Source: Serratia sp. DD3 (GTDB lineage Bacteria > Pseudomonadota > Gammaproteobacteria > Enterobacterales > Enterobacteriaceae). Taken from it: DNA of 8,328 nucleotides. Below the pieces are notes generated by a model. That model did no database searches, was not told the DNA's origin, and saw only the letters and a program-made list of their open reading frames with translations. Of the stretch, positions 1-6,048 are shown one piece after another. The stretch spans positions 1 through 8,328 of the forward strand of contig NZ_AYKS02000099.1 in NCBI RefSeq assembly GCF_000496755.2. The letters are read 5' to 3'. How positions within the stretch are numbered: position 1 is the stretch's first letter; each line of letters opens with the position of its first letter. The position numbers and the translations under genes were made by a program.

Positions 1-350
1 CCACATAGGGAACCCAATCATCAAACAAGCTCCAGACATTGAGCTTTGTGTTGGTGAGCAGTCTATCCACCTGCTTGACGGCGTGCTTTCGCTCAAGGCC
101 GCTGGCCAAAGAGAGGCCATTGCCAATGGCATGGATGGCCAATGACCCCGACTCAATAACCCCGTGGGTTGCATTGGCGAGCGACAAGACACGCTTGGCA
201 TGCATGTCCTGTCCGAATATGTCATCAATGTGGTTAAGAATTATTTCGTGGTTAAGCATGGAGGCTGTCTGCTCGCTATTAGCTGGTCAAGAACGGAGAT
301 CATACCTCAGAAGCCTTGCCATGCCTTGCTCATATGAGGGGATGGCTAAG
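1..350 (-). mobile_element. Partial IS4-family (IS10-like) insertion sequence, one end present
   Basis: The left edge of the window lies inside an insertion sequence. The minus strand carries the start of an IS4-family transposase. About 90 bases upstream of its ATG is a sequence that, read on the minus strand from 350 downwards (CTTAGCCATCCCCTCATA), matches the IS10 outer end as I recall it (CTGAGAGATCCCCTCATA) at 15 of 18 positions. The spacing from that end to the start codon is close to the arrangement in IS10. The other end is outside the window, so neither the inverted-repeat pairing nor a 9-bp target duplication (351-359 would be one copy) can be checked. The element type is fairly sure, the exact end less so. 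Confidence 0.55.
2..259 (-). CDS. IS4-family transposase, N-terminal 86 residues (runs off window)
   Basis: The product would catalyse cut-and-paste transposition of the surrounding element. Only the N-terminal part is visible. It begins MLNHEIILNHIDDIF and continues with HAKRVLSLANATHGVIES, then LERKHAVKQVDRLLTN and KLNVWSLFDDWVPYV. This follows the N-terminus of IS10-type transposases closely in spacing and pattern (an LHLKRLNSL-like segment, then KHNIKRIDRLLGN). The catalytic DDE domain lies beyond position 1, so intactness is unknown. The ATG at 259-257 is the first after an in-frame TGA and aligns with the IS10 transposase start. The gene points out of the window, away from the permease fragment. 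Confidence 0.75.
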   Translation of the reverse strand, partial: MLNHEIILNHIDDIFGQDMHAKRVLSLANATHGVIESGSLAIHAIGNGLSLASGLERKHAVKQVDRLLTNTKLNVWSLFDDWVPYV

Positions 351-620
351 GGCCTGCCCATGTCTCTCATTCGAAAAGCCGCATTAGTCATAGGGGAAGG
401 GGAGTGAGAATGGGGATTTATCCGGTACGTTCTTTTTTAAACGCCTCACCAAAGAGTGTCGCTTTGATCTGCACCAGCAATACCCTAGCCATATGGACAA
501 CACTGAAGCTCAGCAGATGTTCGAGCATAAATTCGTAGCAATTTACTTGAGATTCTTCGCGAAGTAGGTGGCGGCCATTTTTACGATTTCTAGCCTTCTG
601 CTTGTTCAGCCAACTGCCTT
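351..620. other. Gap between IS end and permease fragment, no convincing gene
   Basis: I find no gene here that I can name. The minus strand has an open frame of about 79 codons ending with TAA at 420-418. Its last part contains VLLVQIKATLFGEAFKKERTG with unremarkable codon use. In another frame, around 594-638, the minus strand reads IAKLKRQLAEQAEG, which resembles the coiled-coil tail of some IS3-type OrfA proteins but overlaps the start of the permease homology. These could be debris from older insertions, which would fit the missing 5' part of the permease gene. Chance is equally possible. Confidence 0.3.
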
Positions 621-1034
621 TTGAGCTTGGCGATAGAGTTTTGCTTGCTTGTTTTTTCTAACTTAGCGGTTGCTAGCTCATTTTTTGGTGTAACACTGGG
701 GTTGTTTGATTACCTTGCTGACTTATTCAAGTTAGATAACTCACCCTCCGGGCGTTTCAAAACCATATTGTTAACTTTCCTACCCCCAAGTATTTTGTAT
801 TTATTTTTCCCCAATGGTTTTATTTATGGCATAGGTGGGGCAGGGCTATGTGCCACAATATGGGCCGTAATAATACCTGCAGTTCTTGCCTTGAAATCAA
901 GAGAAAGATTCCCAAACAAGACTTTTACGGTTTGGGGAGGAAAAGTCATTTCATTTTTAGTTATTACTTTCGGCGTAGTGGTTATATTTTGCTGGTTTGG
1001 CAGTACATTCAATATACTGCCAAAGTTTGGTTAA
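621..1034 (+). pseudogene. mtr: Mtr/TnaB-like tryptophan (aromatic amino acid) permease, 5'-truncated remnant
   Basis: Intact members of this HAAAP family import tryptophan or tyrosine by proton symport through the inner membrane and are about 400-415 residues long with 11 TM helices. Here only about 137 C-terminal codons remain. They contain LLVFSNLAVASSFFGVTLG, LFDYLADLFKLDNS, GRFKTILLTFLPP, FPNGFIYGIGGAGLCATIWA and KRFGSP-like RERFPNKTFTVWGGK, in the same order as E. coli Mtr from about residue 285 to its end. The open frame starts with an unlikely TTG, has an in-frame TAG at 591-593, and there is no sign of the first ~280 residues upstream. It ends at a normal TAA. Deletion by the neighbouring insertion sequence is a likely cause. 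The reading frame itself is still clean, so the truncation may be recent. Assignment to Mtr rather than TnaB is tentative. Confidence 0.8.
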
Positions 1035-1170
1035 AGGTCATTACACCGCAAGCTGTAGGCGGTGATGCCAAACTACTCAGAGTTGCATCCGTTAAGTGGG
1101 CGTGGTGCGGACTCGGAATAGCAATAAACCAGTAAACCTTGGTGATTTAAAAAATATTGTGTTGCGTAAC

Positions 1171-1197
1171 TCTGGGGGCCATCAATAGGGCCCCAGA
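1171..1197. repeat. GC-rich inverted repeat (hairpin) without T-tract
   Basis: TCTGGGG at 1171-1177 pairs with CCCCAGA at 1191-1197. After one G-G mismatch, two further GC pairs (GCC against GGG) extend the stem around the loop ATCAATA. Neither strand has a T-run directly after it, so it is a weak candidate for a rho-independent terminator. It may be a transcript-end stem between the convergent units. Confidence 0.5.
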
Positions 1198-1209
1198 TGG
1201 CTTGCTAGC

Positions 1210-1249
1210 AAAAAAGGAATTGGTACGGTGGCCAGTAAAACCCCGTACC
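1210..1249 (-). terminator. Possible terminator of the five-gene minus-strand operon
   Basis: Read on the minus strand, GGTACGG (1249-1243) and CCGTACC (1228-1222) form a 7-bp stem around a 14-base loop whose GG/CC could extend the pairing. Six bases later comes TTTTTT (1215-1210). The structure lies about 145 bases past the ATPase stop codon. The gap between stem and T-run is longer than usual, so this is only a moderate candidate. Confidence 0.35.
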
Positions 1250-1393
1250 TTGTTAAGCTGGTTCAGTACCACTGCCGGTCTGCTATCTGCCGACCAGTGT
1301 AATTGCACGGTATGCTGATCAATCTTTTGAGACTTGAAGTATAAAGCGCCATTTATATTACCGTACTGCTTTAACGCGATAAAGTGAGATTGT

Positions 1394-2227
1394 TTACAGT
1401 AACGTTTTGAAGCGTTCTAGTATTGTTTCTCGCAGTTGGGCAAATTGTGGCAATTTTTGCTTTTCTGGACGCCATGCAAGTTCCATTTCGATCAAGTCAT
1501 ACTGTTCAACAATGGTGGCCCCGGGAATATTTTGACCTTGTTCATTCTTTTCGTAACCCAATACCCAGATGGTATCCGAGATATAAATGGCGGCATCGAT
1601 ATCATGTGAGATGACGATAGAAGAGTTCCAAGCATGTTTTTGCGATACGGAGAGAATGGTGTCGCATACGGTTTGTTTGGTCAGAGAATCAAGGCCAGAG
1701 AAGGGTTCGTCCATCACCAGAAAATGAGAACGGTTGAGCAGTTGTTGCACAATAGCCACACGTTGCCTTTGCCCACCGGACAATTGCATCGGGTATTTCT
1801 GTGCATGGTCAAGCAGATTAAAATCCTGCAAATACTCATCAATGATACTGGGATCTTTTTTTGCGCGTTTAGCGGCAATCAAGAGGTTGTTATAAACAGT
1901 ACGGTGATTGAATAAGTCATAACTTTGGCTAACCATGCCTACGTCACCCGGCGCAACGGGTTTATTGTCGCCATTATTGATCGTGACCGTGCCGACGGTG
2001 GGAATTTGCAATCCAGCAATACAACGTAATAACTGGGTTTTACCGATCCCTGATGGCCCTAGAATGGAGACCACTTGTCCTTGCTCGATGTTTGGCCGCT
2101 CAATATCACGGATAGAAAGATTAATATCGCGCAAAATCGGACGGTCATAACTAACACCCAAGTTTTTAATCGACATCAAATCTTCAGCACAGGTAAAACT
2201 GTAGTTTGTATTTATTTCGGCAGACAT
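1394..2227 (-). CDS. ABC transporter ATP-binding protein, nitrate/sulfonate/taurine (SsuB/TauB) type
   Basis: This is the cytosolic ATPase of the importer, which would hydrolyse ATP to drive the permease encoded just upstream. All nucleotide-binding motifs are present in the 277 residues: Walker A GPSGIGKT (57-64), Q-loop glutamine (about 101, in VSQSYDLF), signature LSGGQRQR (149-156), Walker B LVMDEP with catalytic Glu174, D-loop GLD (178-180) and switch histidine in ISHD (208). It should therefore be active. The tail from about 225 (YEKNEQGQNIPGATIVEQYD onwards) is longer than in many SsuB proteins. The ATG lies seven bases after the permease TGA with no clear Shine-Dalgarno, so translation is probably coupled. 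A second ATG at codon 18 (MSIKNLGVSYD) marks where the conserved ABC fold begins and could be the real start. It is the last gene of the cluster. The substrate cannot be predicted from this subunit. Confidence 0.93.
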   Translation of the reverse strand: MSAEINTNYSFTCAEDLMSIKNLGVSYDRPILRDINLSIRDIERPNIEQGQVVSILGPSGIGKTQLLRCIAGLQIPTVGTVTINNGDNKPVAPGDVGMVSQSYDLFNHRTVYNNLLIAAKRAKKDPSIIDEYLQDFNLLDHAQKYPMQLSGGQRQRVAIVQQLLNRSHFLVMDEPFSGLDSLTKQTVCDTILSVSQKHAWNSSIVISHDIDAAIYISDTIWVLGYEKNEQGQNIPGATIVEQYDLIEMELAWRPEKQKLPQFAQLRETILERFKTLL

Positions 2228-2234
2228 AAGAAAC

Positions 2235-3005
2235 TCACTTGTTCTTGCTCAGATAAGGACAAACGGTGTAGCGCAACCATCCTAAAAACCAATCCTGGAG
2301 TAAGCCATAGAGCAGGATGGTAATCTGTATTGCAAATACGCCAGCCAAATTGAAATAACGATTTTGGTTAAGCAACATCACGCCAATGCCGCCAGAGGAA
2401 CGGACTAACCCTTCTACCATTGTCAGCAACGTCCAACCAACCGCCGCATTTTGTCGTAGAAGATCAAGGATCACATCTAGCTTGCCGCGTAGCAACAATT
2501 CATAAGAGATGCGCCAGCCTTGCATATCCATGGTACGGCAATGATCGACCCTGGATTGTGGAATTGACTTTACCTCAGCCAATAGATTGGTCGTCATGAA
2601 AACGGTCATACCAAAGGTTAATAGACCAATTTTCAGGTCATCACCATTGTTGGTCAGCAGAGTAAAAATGTAGGTCAGTCCGGCAAAACCGAGAAAACGC
2701 ATTGCCGACATGAATTTCGCCAATGGCCAGAATAAAGGGGCGGTGGATAAAAAAACCAATAGGGTAGAAAAAGCGGCGGCCAAGACGAGGGAAATTAAAC
2801 TAGTGCGAACGCTTTCGATCAGGTTGGGGATCAATCCTTGGTTTTGCACCAATTTTTGCCATTCCTGGGCAATAGCAAGTGGGGTTGGCAACCACTTGGC
2901 ATCCAGTGAGACCCAACAGACCACGGCAATGATGACCTGAATGGCAATAAGGATAACAAAATTACGTCGACTGAAGTAGGTATAAGGTGTCCAAATATTT
3001 CGCAT
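2235..3005 (-). CDS. ABC transporter permease, SsuC/TauC-like (BPD_transp_1)
   Basis: This 256-residue inner-membrane protein is the expected length for a homodimeric SsuC/TauC/NrtB permease. Hydrophobic segments lie near residues 15-35, 65-90, 93-117, 122-145, 187-205 and 220-245. The N-terminal LDAKWLPTPLAIAQEWQKL is the family's WLPSP-type entry motif, and SSGGIGVMLLNQNRYF (203-218) resembles the region following the coupling loop in SsuC. The coupling loop itself (about 153-186, VDHCRTMDMQGWRISYELLL) departs from the EAA...G...LP consensus, keeping only the general shape and one glycine. The start is supported by AGGGAGA ending 5 bases before the ATG. A strong hairpin with a U-tract ends right at that ribosome site, so expression is probably kept below that of the binding-protein gene. 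The ATPase gene follows after 7 bases. Family assignment is solid; the substrate is unknown. Confidence 0.88.
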   Translation of the reverse strand: MRNIWTPYTYFSRRNFVILIAIQVIIAVVCWVSLDAKWLPTPLAIAQEWQKLVQNQGLIPNLIESVRTSLISLVLAAAFSTLLVFLSTAPLFWPLAKFMSAMRFLGFAGLTYIFTLLTNNGDDLKIGLLTFGMTVFMTTNLLAEVKSIPQSRVDHCRTMDMQGWRISYELLLRGKLDVILDLLRQNAAVGWTLLTMVEGLVRSSGGIGVMLLNQNRYFNLAGVFAIQITILLYGLLQDWFLGWLRYTVCPYLSKNK

Positions 3006-3016
3006 GGTTTCTCCCT

Positions 3017-3045
3017 AAAAAGGCGGGTACGAATGTACCCGCCTT
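3017..3045 (-). terminator. Intra-operon hairpin with U-tract upstream of permease gene (attenuator-like)
   Basis: AAGGCGGGTAC (3020-3030) and GTACCCGCCTT (3035-3045) form a perfect 11-bp stem with a 4-base loop. On the minus strand it is followed directly by T residues (3021-3017, partly in the stem) and then the permease Shine-Dalgarno AGGGAGA. It looks like a rho-independent terminator placed between the solute-binding-protein gene and the permease/ATPase genes. Stems in this position in ABC operons commonly lower downstream expression or protect the upstream mRNA, which keeps the binding protein in excess. Confidence 0.75.
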
Positions 3046-3119
3046 ACATATAACCCAAGTCCATTTGATTACCGCTTACCTACAACTTTAATGAACTTGG
3101 CTATCTATTTATCTAACGG

Positions 3120-4946
3120 TTAGTTAGCCGTTTGCACCATGCTTATAGTCACTCGGCGATTCTTAGCTCTGCCTTCTGCAGTGGCGTTATCCGCGATTGG
3201 TTGAGCGTCACCATAGGCACGTATACGTACACGGCCTTCAGGGAAACTGCTGGGGGCATTCACTTCTAACCAAGATTTGATCGCTTCAGCACGTTTACGC
3301 GATAACAATAGATTGGCATTACTGTTACCAACATTATCAGTATGACCTTCAATGATGATGGATAAGCCAGAGACTGAAATCTGGTTTAGCAGCTCTTCCA
3401 TAACAGCAATAGATTGTGGCAGGAACGTCGCTTTACCGGTGTCAAACTCCAACGACCACGATTTTTTCGTCACAACATGCTGCACTGGGGCTTCAGCACG
3501 GAAAGACGGGGTTTCAGCAGCGGTTGTTGTTTTGGCACTTGCTGCCACGGACTGTAAGTAAGTGGTGTTGACGACCTGGTTATAGGGCACCAAGTCAGGC
3601 ATGATGTTGGGATACAGTTGTTTACTGATACCACCGAACACGTCGTATACACGCTTATAAAGCATGTCATTGCCATTCAGACCAAACAGAAACTGGTTGT
3701 CAGAGAGGTTGTTGGTAGTTGAACCACCGAGTTCGACTAGCAATCCTTGTTTATCCTTCTCAGTGACGCCTTTAAAGTATTTCGCCCACCATTCAGCAGT
3801 CTGTTCTTTATGTACCTTGGCCAATACGGCAGAGGCTTTCAACAGTTCAGAATCATCCCCACGATGAAGTGCTGTTTTGATTCGATCAGAAGCTTCAAAT
3901 GATGCAGCAAGAATATTGGTCACCACCGTCGGATTTTTTTCTGCCCACTGTTTGTTAACAATCAGGGTCGATGGCATTTGCCACATATATTCTTTAGTTG
4001 AAGCGACGGAAACCAATCCACCGCGATACATAGCCACCTTGACATCACCCGGTGTCCAAGTAGCCGTACCATTTTGACAGACGCGACGTTTTTCACCGGT
4101 ACGTTTGCCGTTTTGTACCACAGGGCGTTCTTCGCAGTAACCGGAAATGTATTTCTCATCCGCTTCGGTAAAACTGGAGGTAGAAACGAAGTTCATGGCG
4201 TTAGGATCAAACGTTTGCTCATTGGGGTTAATCGGCACATCGTTATCACCAGCCCACTTGACACAAATATTCCAGTCGCCGTCACGTAACACGGCACCGA
4301 TTAACGATCCTCGTGCTTTTTGTGGGTTGTCACGCATTTCTGGCGGCAGCATACATTTATCTTCACCACGGGAATACCCGAAAGCGCCAACTACTTCTGC
4401 TGATTGTCCGAACTTACTTAAAACCTCGTTGGTACTCGCGATAAATGCTGGTACACCATCACCCATGATGATCACCATGGCAGCACCTGAAGCAGGATTA
4501 GCGTTCCCTGCCGCGAACTCTTTGGCGAAACTGGCCATTTCTTCAGTCATTCGGCCATAATCATCTTGGCGTTCAATATTTAACTGCACACCACGGCGGC
4601 CTAACAGGCTGTCTGGTGTTGTCAATGCATCACCATTGGCATACATCAATGTTGAGGTGGCATTCCATGGGATGGTTAACAAACGCACCGGCTGTGACAT
4701 CTTGGTTGATGCCAGATCAAAGCTGCTTGTTGTTTGCTGATTAGCAGGTGCGTTGGAACTAGTGGAATTGTTTGATTCCGGAGAATTAGAAATATTAGCC
4801 GTAGGCACATCCGCTTTGAGCGTAACGCTGGCAGACTTTTCCTCAGTACCTAACCAACCTTTTTGATTGGCAACGCTTATGCCATATCCTAATCCCGCCA
4901 CAATGGTGGTAATTAAAATAAATTTTGGCAATGGTTTTAATTTCAT
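3120..4946 (-). CDS. Periplasmic solute-binding protein fused to C-terminal OmpA peptidoglycan-binding domain
   Basis: The 608-residue protein has four parts. Residues 8-26 are a hydrophobic signal or signal anchor (FILITTIVAGLGYGISVAN) with no lipobox and no obvious cleavage site. Residues 34-75 are a Ser/Thr/Asn-rich linker. Residues about 85-465 resemble an NMT1/SsuA-type solute-binding fold, with PVRLLTIPWNATSTLMY at its start and YMWQMPSTLIVNKQWAEKNP later, where SsuA-like proteins have the second-lobe helix. Four cysteines (198, 228, 271, 290) could form two disulfides. Residues about 495-608 are an OmpA-like domain with EGHTDNVGN (533-541), LLLSRKRAEAIKSWL and the closing NRRV (596-599), the residues that bind diaminopimelate in peptidoglycan. 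The protein would thus be held at the cell wall while presenting a ligand to the ABC permease encoded next. It lies 36 bases after the PspA-like gene. The ligand is unknown; a non-transport sensing role is possible. Confidence 0.88.
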   Translation of the reverse strand: MKLKPLPKFILITTIVAGLGYGISVANQKGWLGTEEKSASVTLKADVPTANISNSPESNNSTSSNAPANQQTTSSFDLASTKMSQPVRLLTIPWNATSTLMYANGDALTTPDSLLGRRGVQLNIERQDDYGRMTEEMASFAKEFAAGNANPASGAAMVIIMGDGVPAFIASTNEVLSKFGQSAEVVGAFGYSRGEDKCMLPPEMRDNPQKARGSLIGAVLRDGDWNICVKWAGDNDVPINPNEQTFDPNAMNFVSTSSFTEADEKYISGYCEERPVVQNGKRTGEKRRVCQNGTATWTPGDVKVAMYRGGLVSVASTKEYMWQMPSTLIVNKQWAEKNPTVVTNILAASFEASDRIKTALHRGDDSELLKASAVLAKVHKEQTAEWWAKYFKGVTEKDKQGLLVELGGSTTNNLSDNQFLFGLNGNDMLYKRVYDVFGGISKQLYPNIMPDLVPYNQVVNTTYLQSVAASAKTTTAAETPSFRAEAPVQHVVTKKSWSLEFDTGKATFLPQSIAVMEELLNQISVSGLSIIIEGHTDNVGNSNANLLLSRKRAEAIKSWLEVNAPSSFPEGRVRIRAYGDAQPIADNATAEGRAKNRRVTISMVQTAN

Positions 4947-4982
4947 AAAATAAATTATCCGTACAATTGATTAAAGATATGC

Positions 4983-6008
4983 TTAGCGATTATTTTGCTT
5001 GGCGGGCGAGGTATCAAAAAAAGACATATTTTGCGTTGAAGTCGTCGCTGGCGTATTAACTAAACTGTCAGTGAGAATTGCGCGGGTTTTTTCATCCAGT
5101 AATAGATTACTGCTGTTCTGTTCCCATTCTTCTAATCGTTGCAGCGCATCTGCTTCAAATACACCATTTTCTAAGTCCATACCAGCAACGAAAGATTCGG
5201 AAACACGGACAAAATCTTCAATCTGGCCAATTTTTGTTGCGTAATCTTTGGCTAGATATTCCATTGAGGCATTGTACATATCTCGCCCTGCATCTTGTCC
5301 TTTGAGAATCCGCATTGCTGCTGTCATCGCACCGTGAGCTGAACGTGTCATCTCTCGGCGTTCGGTTTCTACGCGCACTTCCTCTTCCATATCAATAATC
5401 ATGGTATCAGCATGTTCTTGATAACGAGTCAGTACGTTATAAAGGAATTGTGATTTACGCAGTAAATCGCCATAGGTGGTATTGGCATTTTCCAGACGGC
5501 CGTGTTGCCTAGACTGTAATACCAGTTGTTTGTTATCACCGGTCTTCTGCGCTTGTTGAGCGATTTTGAGTGCTTTCTGAGCTTCTCGTTCATTTTTGTT
5601 AATAATGTTCTTTAGTCGATTAATGACACCATTCAGATCGCTGATGCGTGAATCCATCACAGATTGGCTTTTACGTAAATCAGAAATATAGTTTTTTAAT
5701 ATGCCAATCGGATCAATCTCGATAAATAATCCGGTTAACCACCGCATGGCACTTTGATACATATAAGCAATTAATTTGCGGAAACGTGAGTCAAACAGAA
5801 TATAGAGGATGGCTGCCAGTGCCGAGCAGGTAACGACCAGATAAAGTGTATTGCTGGCAATGGATACCAGGAATGGCAAAATTTTATAAAGAACAGCCAG
5901 GCCACCAACACCTAATAATGCAGCAACGACCATTCCCATCGTCCCCTCAGGACGTTCCCAAAAACCTTTGGGCTTGAAGTTTTTAGGCAGGAGGCTTCCG
6001 TTATTCAT
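4983..6008 (-). CDS. Two-TM membrane-anchored PspA/IM30-like coiled-coil protein
   Basis: The 341-residue protein begins MNNGSLLPKNFKPKGFWERP, followed by two hydrophobic segments (about 24-41 and 44-72) that should anchor it in the inner membrane. From residue about 98 (IDPIGILKNYISDLRKSQ) to about 235 it is a long, charged helical region whose layout, a DP...L...I.D...S start and then Q/K/E-rich heptads with a second long helix, recalls PspA/IM30 of the ESCRT-III superfamily. Unlike classical PspA, which is peripheral and starts with an amphipathic helix, this one has real TM segments and an extra C-terminal part (240-341) with an unstructured tail. The ATG at 6008 follows AGTGAGA with suitable spacing. 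An upstream ATG at 6068 would overlap the preceding gene and lacks a ribosome site. The PspA relation is a judgement from pattern; a generic coiled-coil membrane protein is the alternative. A role in membrane stress or remodelling is inferred. Confidence 0.7.
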   Translation of the reverse strand: MNNGSLLPKNFKPKGFWERPEGTMGMVVAALLGVGGLAVLYKILPFLVSIASNTLYLVVTCSALAAILYILFDSRFRKLIAYMYQSAMRWLTGLFIEIDPIGILKNYISDLRKSQSVMDSRISDLNGVINRLKNIINKNEREAQKALKIAQQAQKTGDNKQLVLQSRQHGRLENANTTYGDLLRKSQFLYNVLTRYQEHADTMIIDMEEEVRVETERREMTRSAHGAMTAAMRILKGQDAGRDMYNASMEYLAKDYATKIGQIEDFVRVSESFVAGMDLENGVFEADALQRLEEWEQNSSNLLLDEKTRAILTDSLVNTPATTSTQNMSFFDTSPAKQNNR

Positions 6009-6048
6009 GTTTTTCTCACTAATATCAACGATACTATGCACACTATAA

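Larger units (their letters stand above)
1035..1393. other. Non-coding junction between permease remnant and ABC operon
   Basis: This 359-base stretch lies at the convergent 3' ends of the permease remnant (+) and the ABC ATPase gene (minus). It holds a GC-rich hairpin at 1171-1197, a second hairpin with a T-tract that may end the minus-strand operon (1210-1249), and an open minus-strand frame without a start codon (1147-1416). I see no RNA gene and no complete protein gene. Confidence 0.5.
1147..1416 (-). pseudogene. Startless 89-codon open frame, possible C-terminal gene remnant
   Basis: On the minus strand a frame stays open for 89 codons, from just inside the 3' end of the ABC ATPase gene to TAA at 1149-1147. 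It reads in part HFIALKQYGNINGALYFKSQ, then VQLHWSADSRPAVVLNQLNK and VRGFTGHRTNSFF. Its only ATG is close to the end, and there is no ribosome site that would give a useful product. Codon use looks protein-like. I do not recognise the family. It could be the end of a gene that once followed the ATPase and was fused or deleted, or it could be an open frame by chance. Confidence 0.25.

Noticed and set aside
293..394. Minus-strand frame MTNAAFRMRDMGRPLAIPS... ending just before the transposase
   Set aside because: Short (34 codons), no ribosome site, and it runs over the IS10-like terminal sequence; probably chance.
39..407. 122-codon plus-strand open frame
   Set aside because: It is antisense to the IS4-family transposase start, has a Ser/Met/Leu-rich sequence of no recognisable type, and runs across the likely IS end.
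848..1135. 95-codon plus-strand frame overlapping the permease remnant
   Set aside because: It is out of frame with the clear Mtr homology and shows no protein-like pattern.
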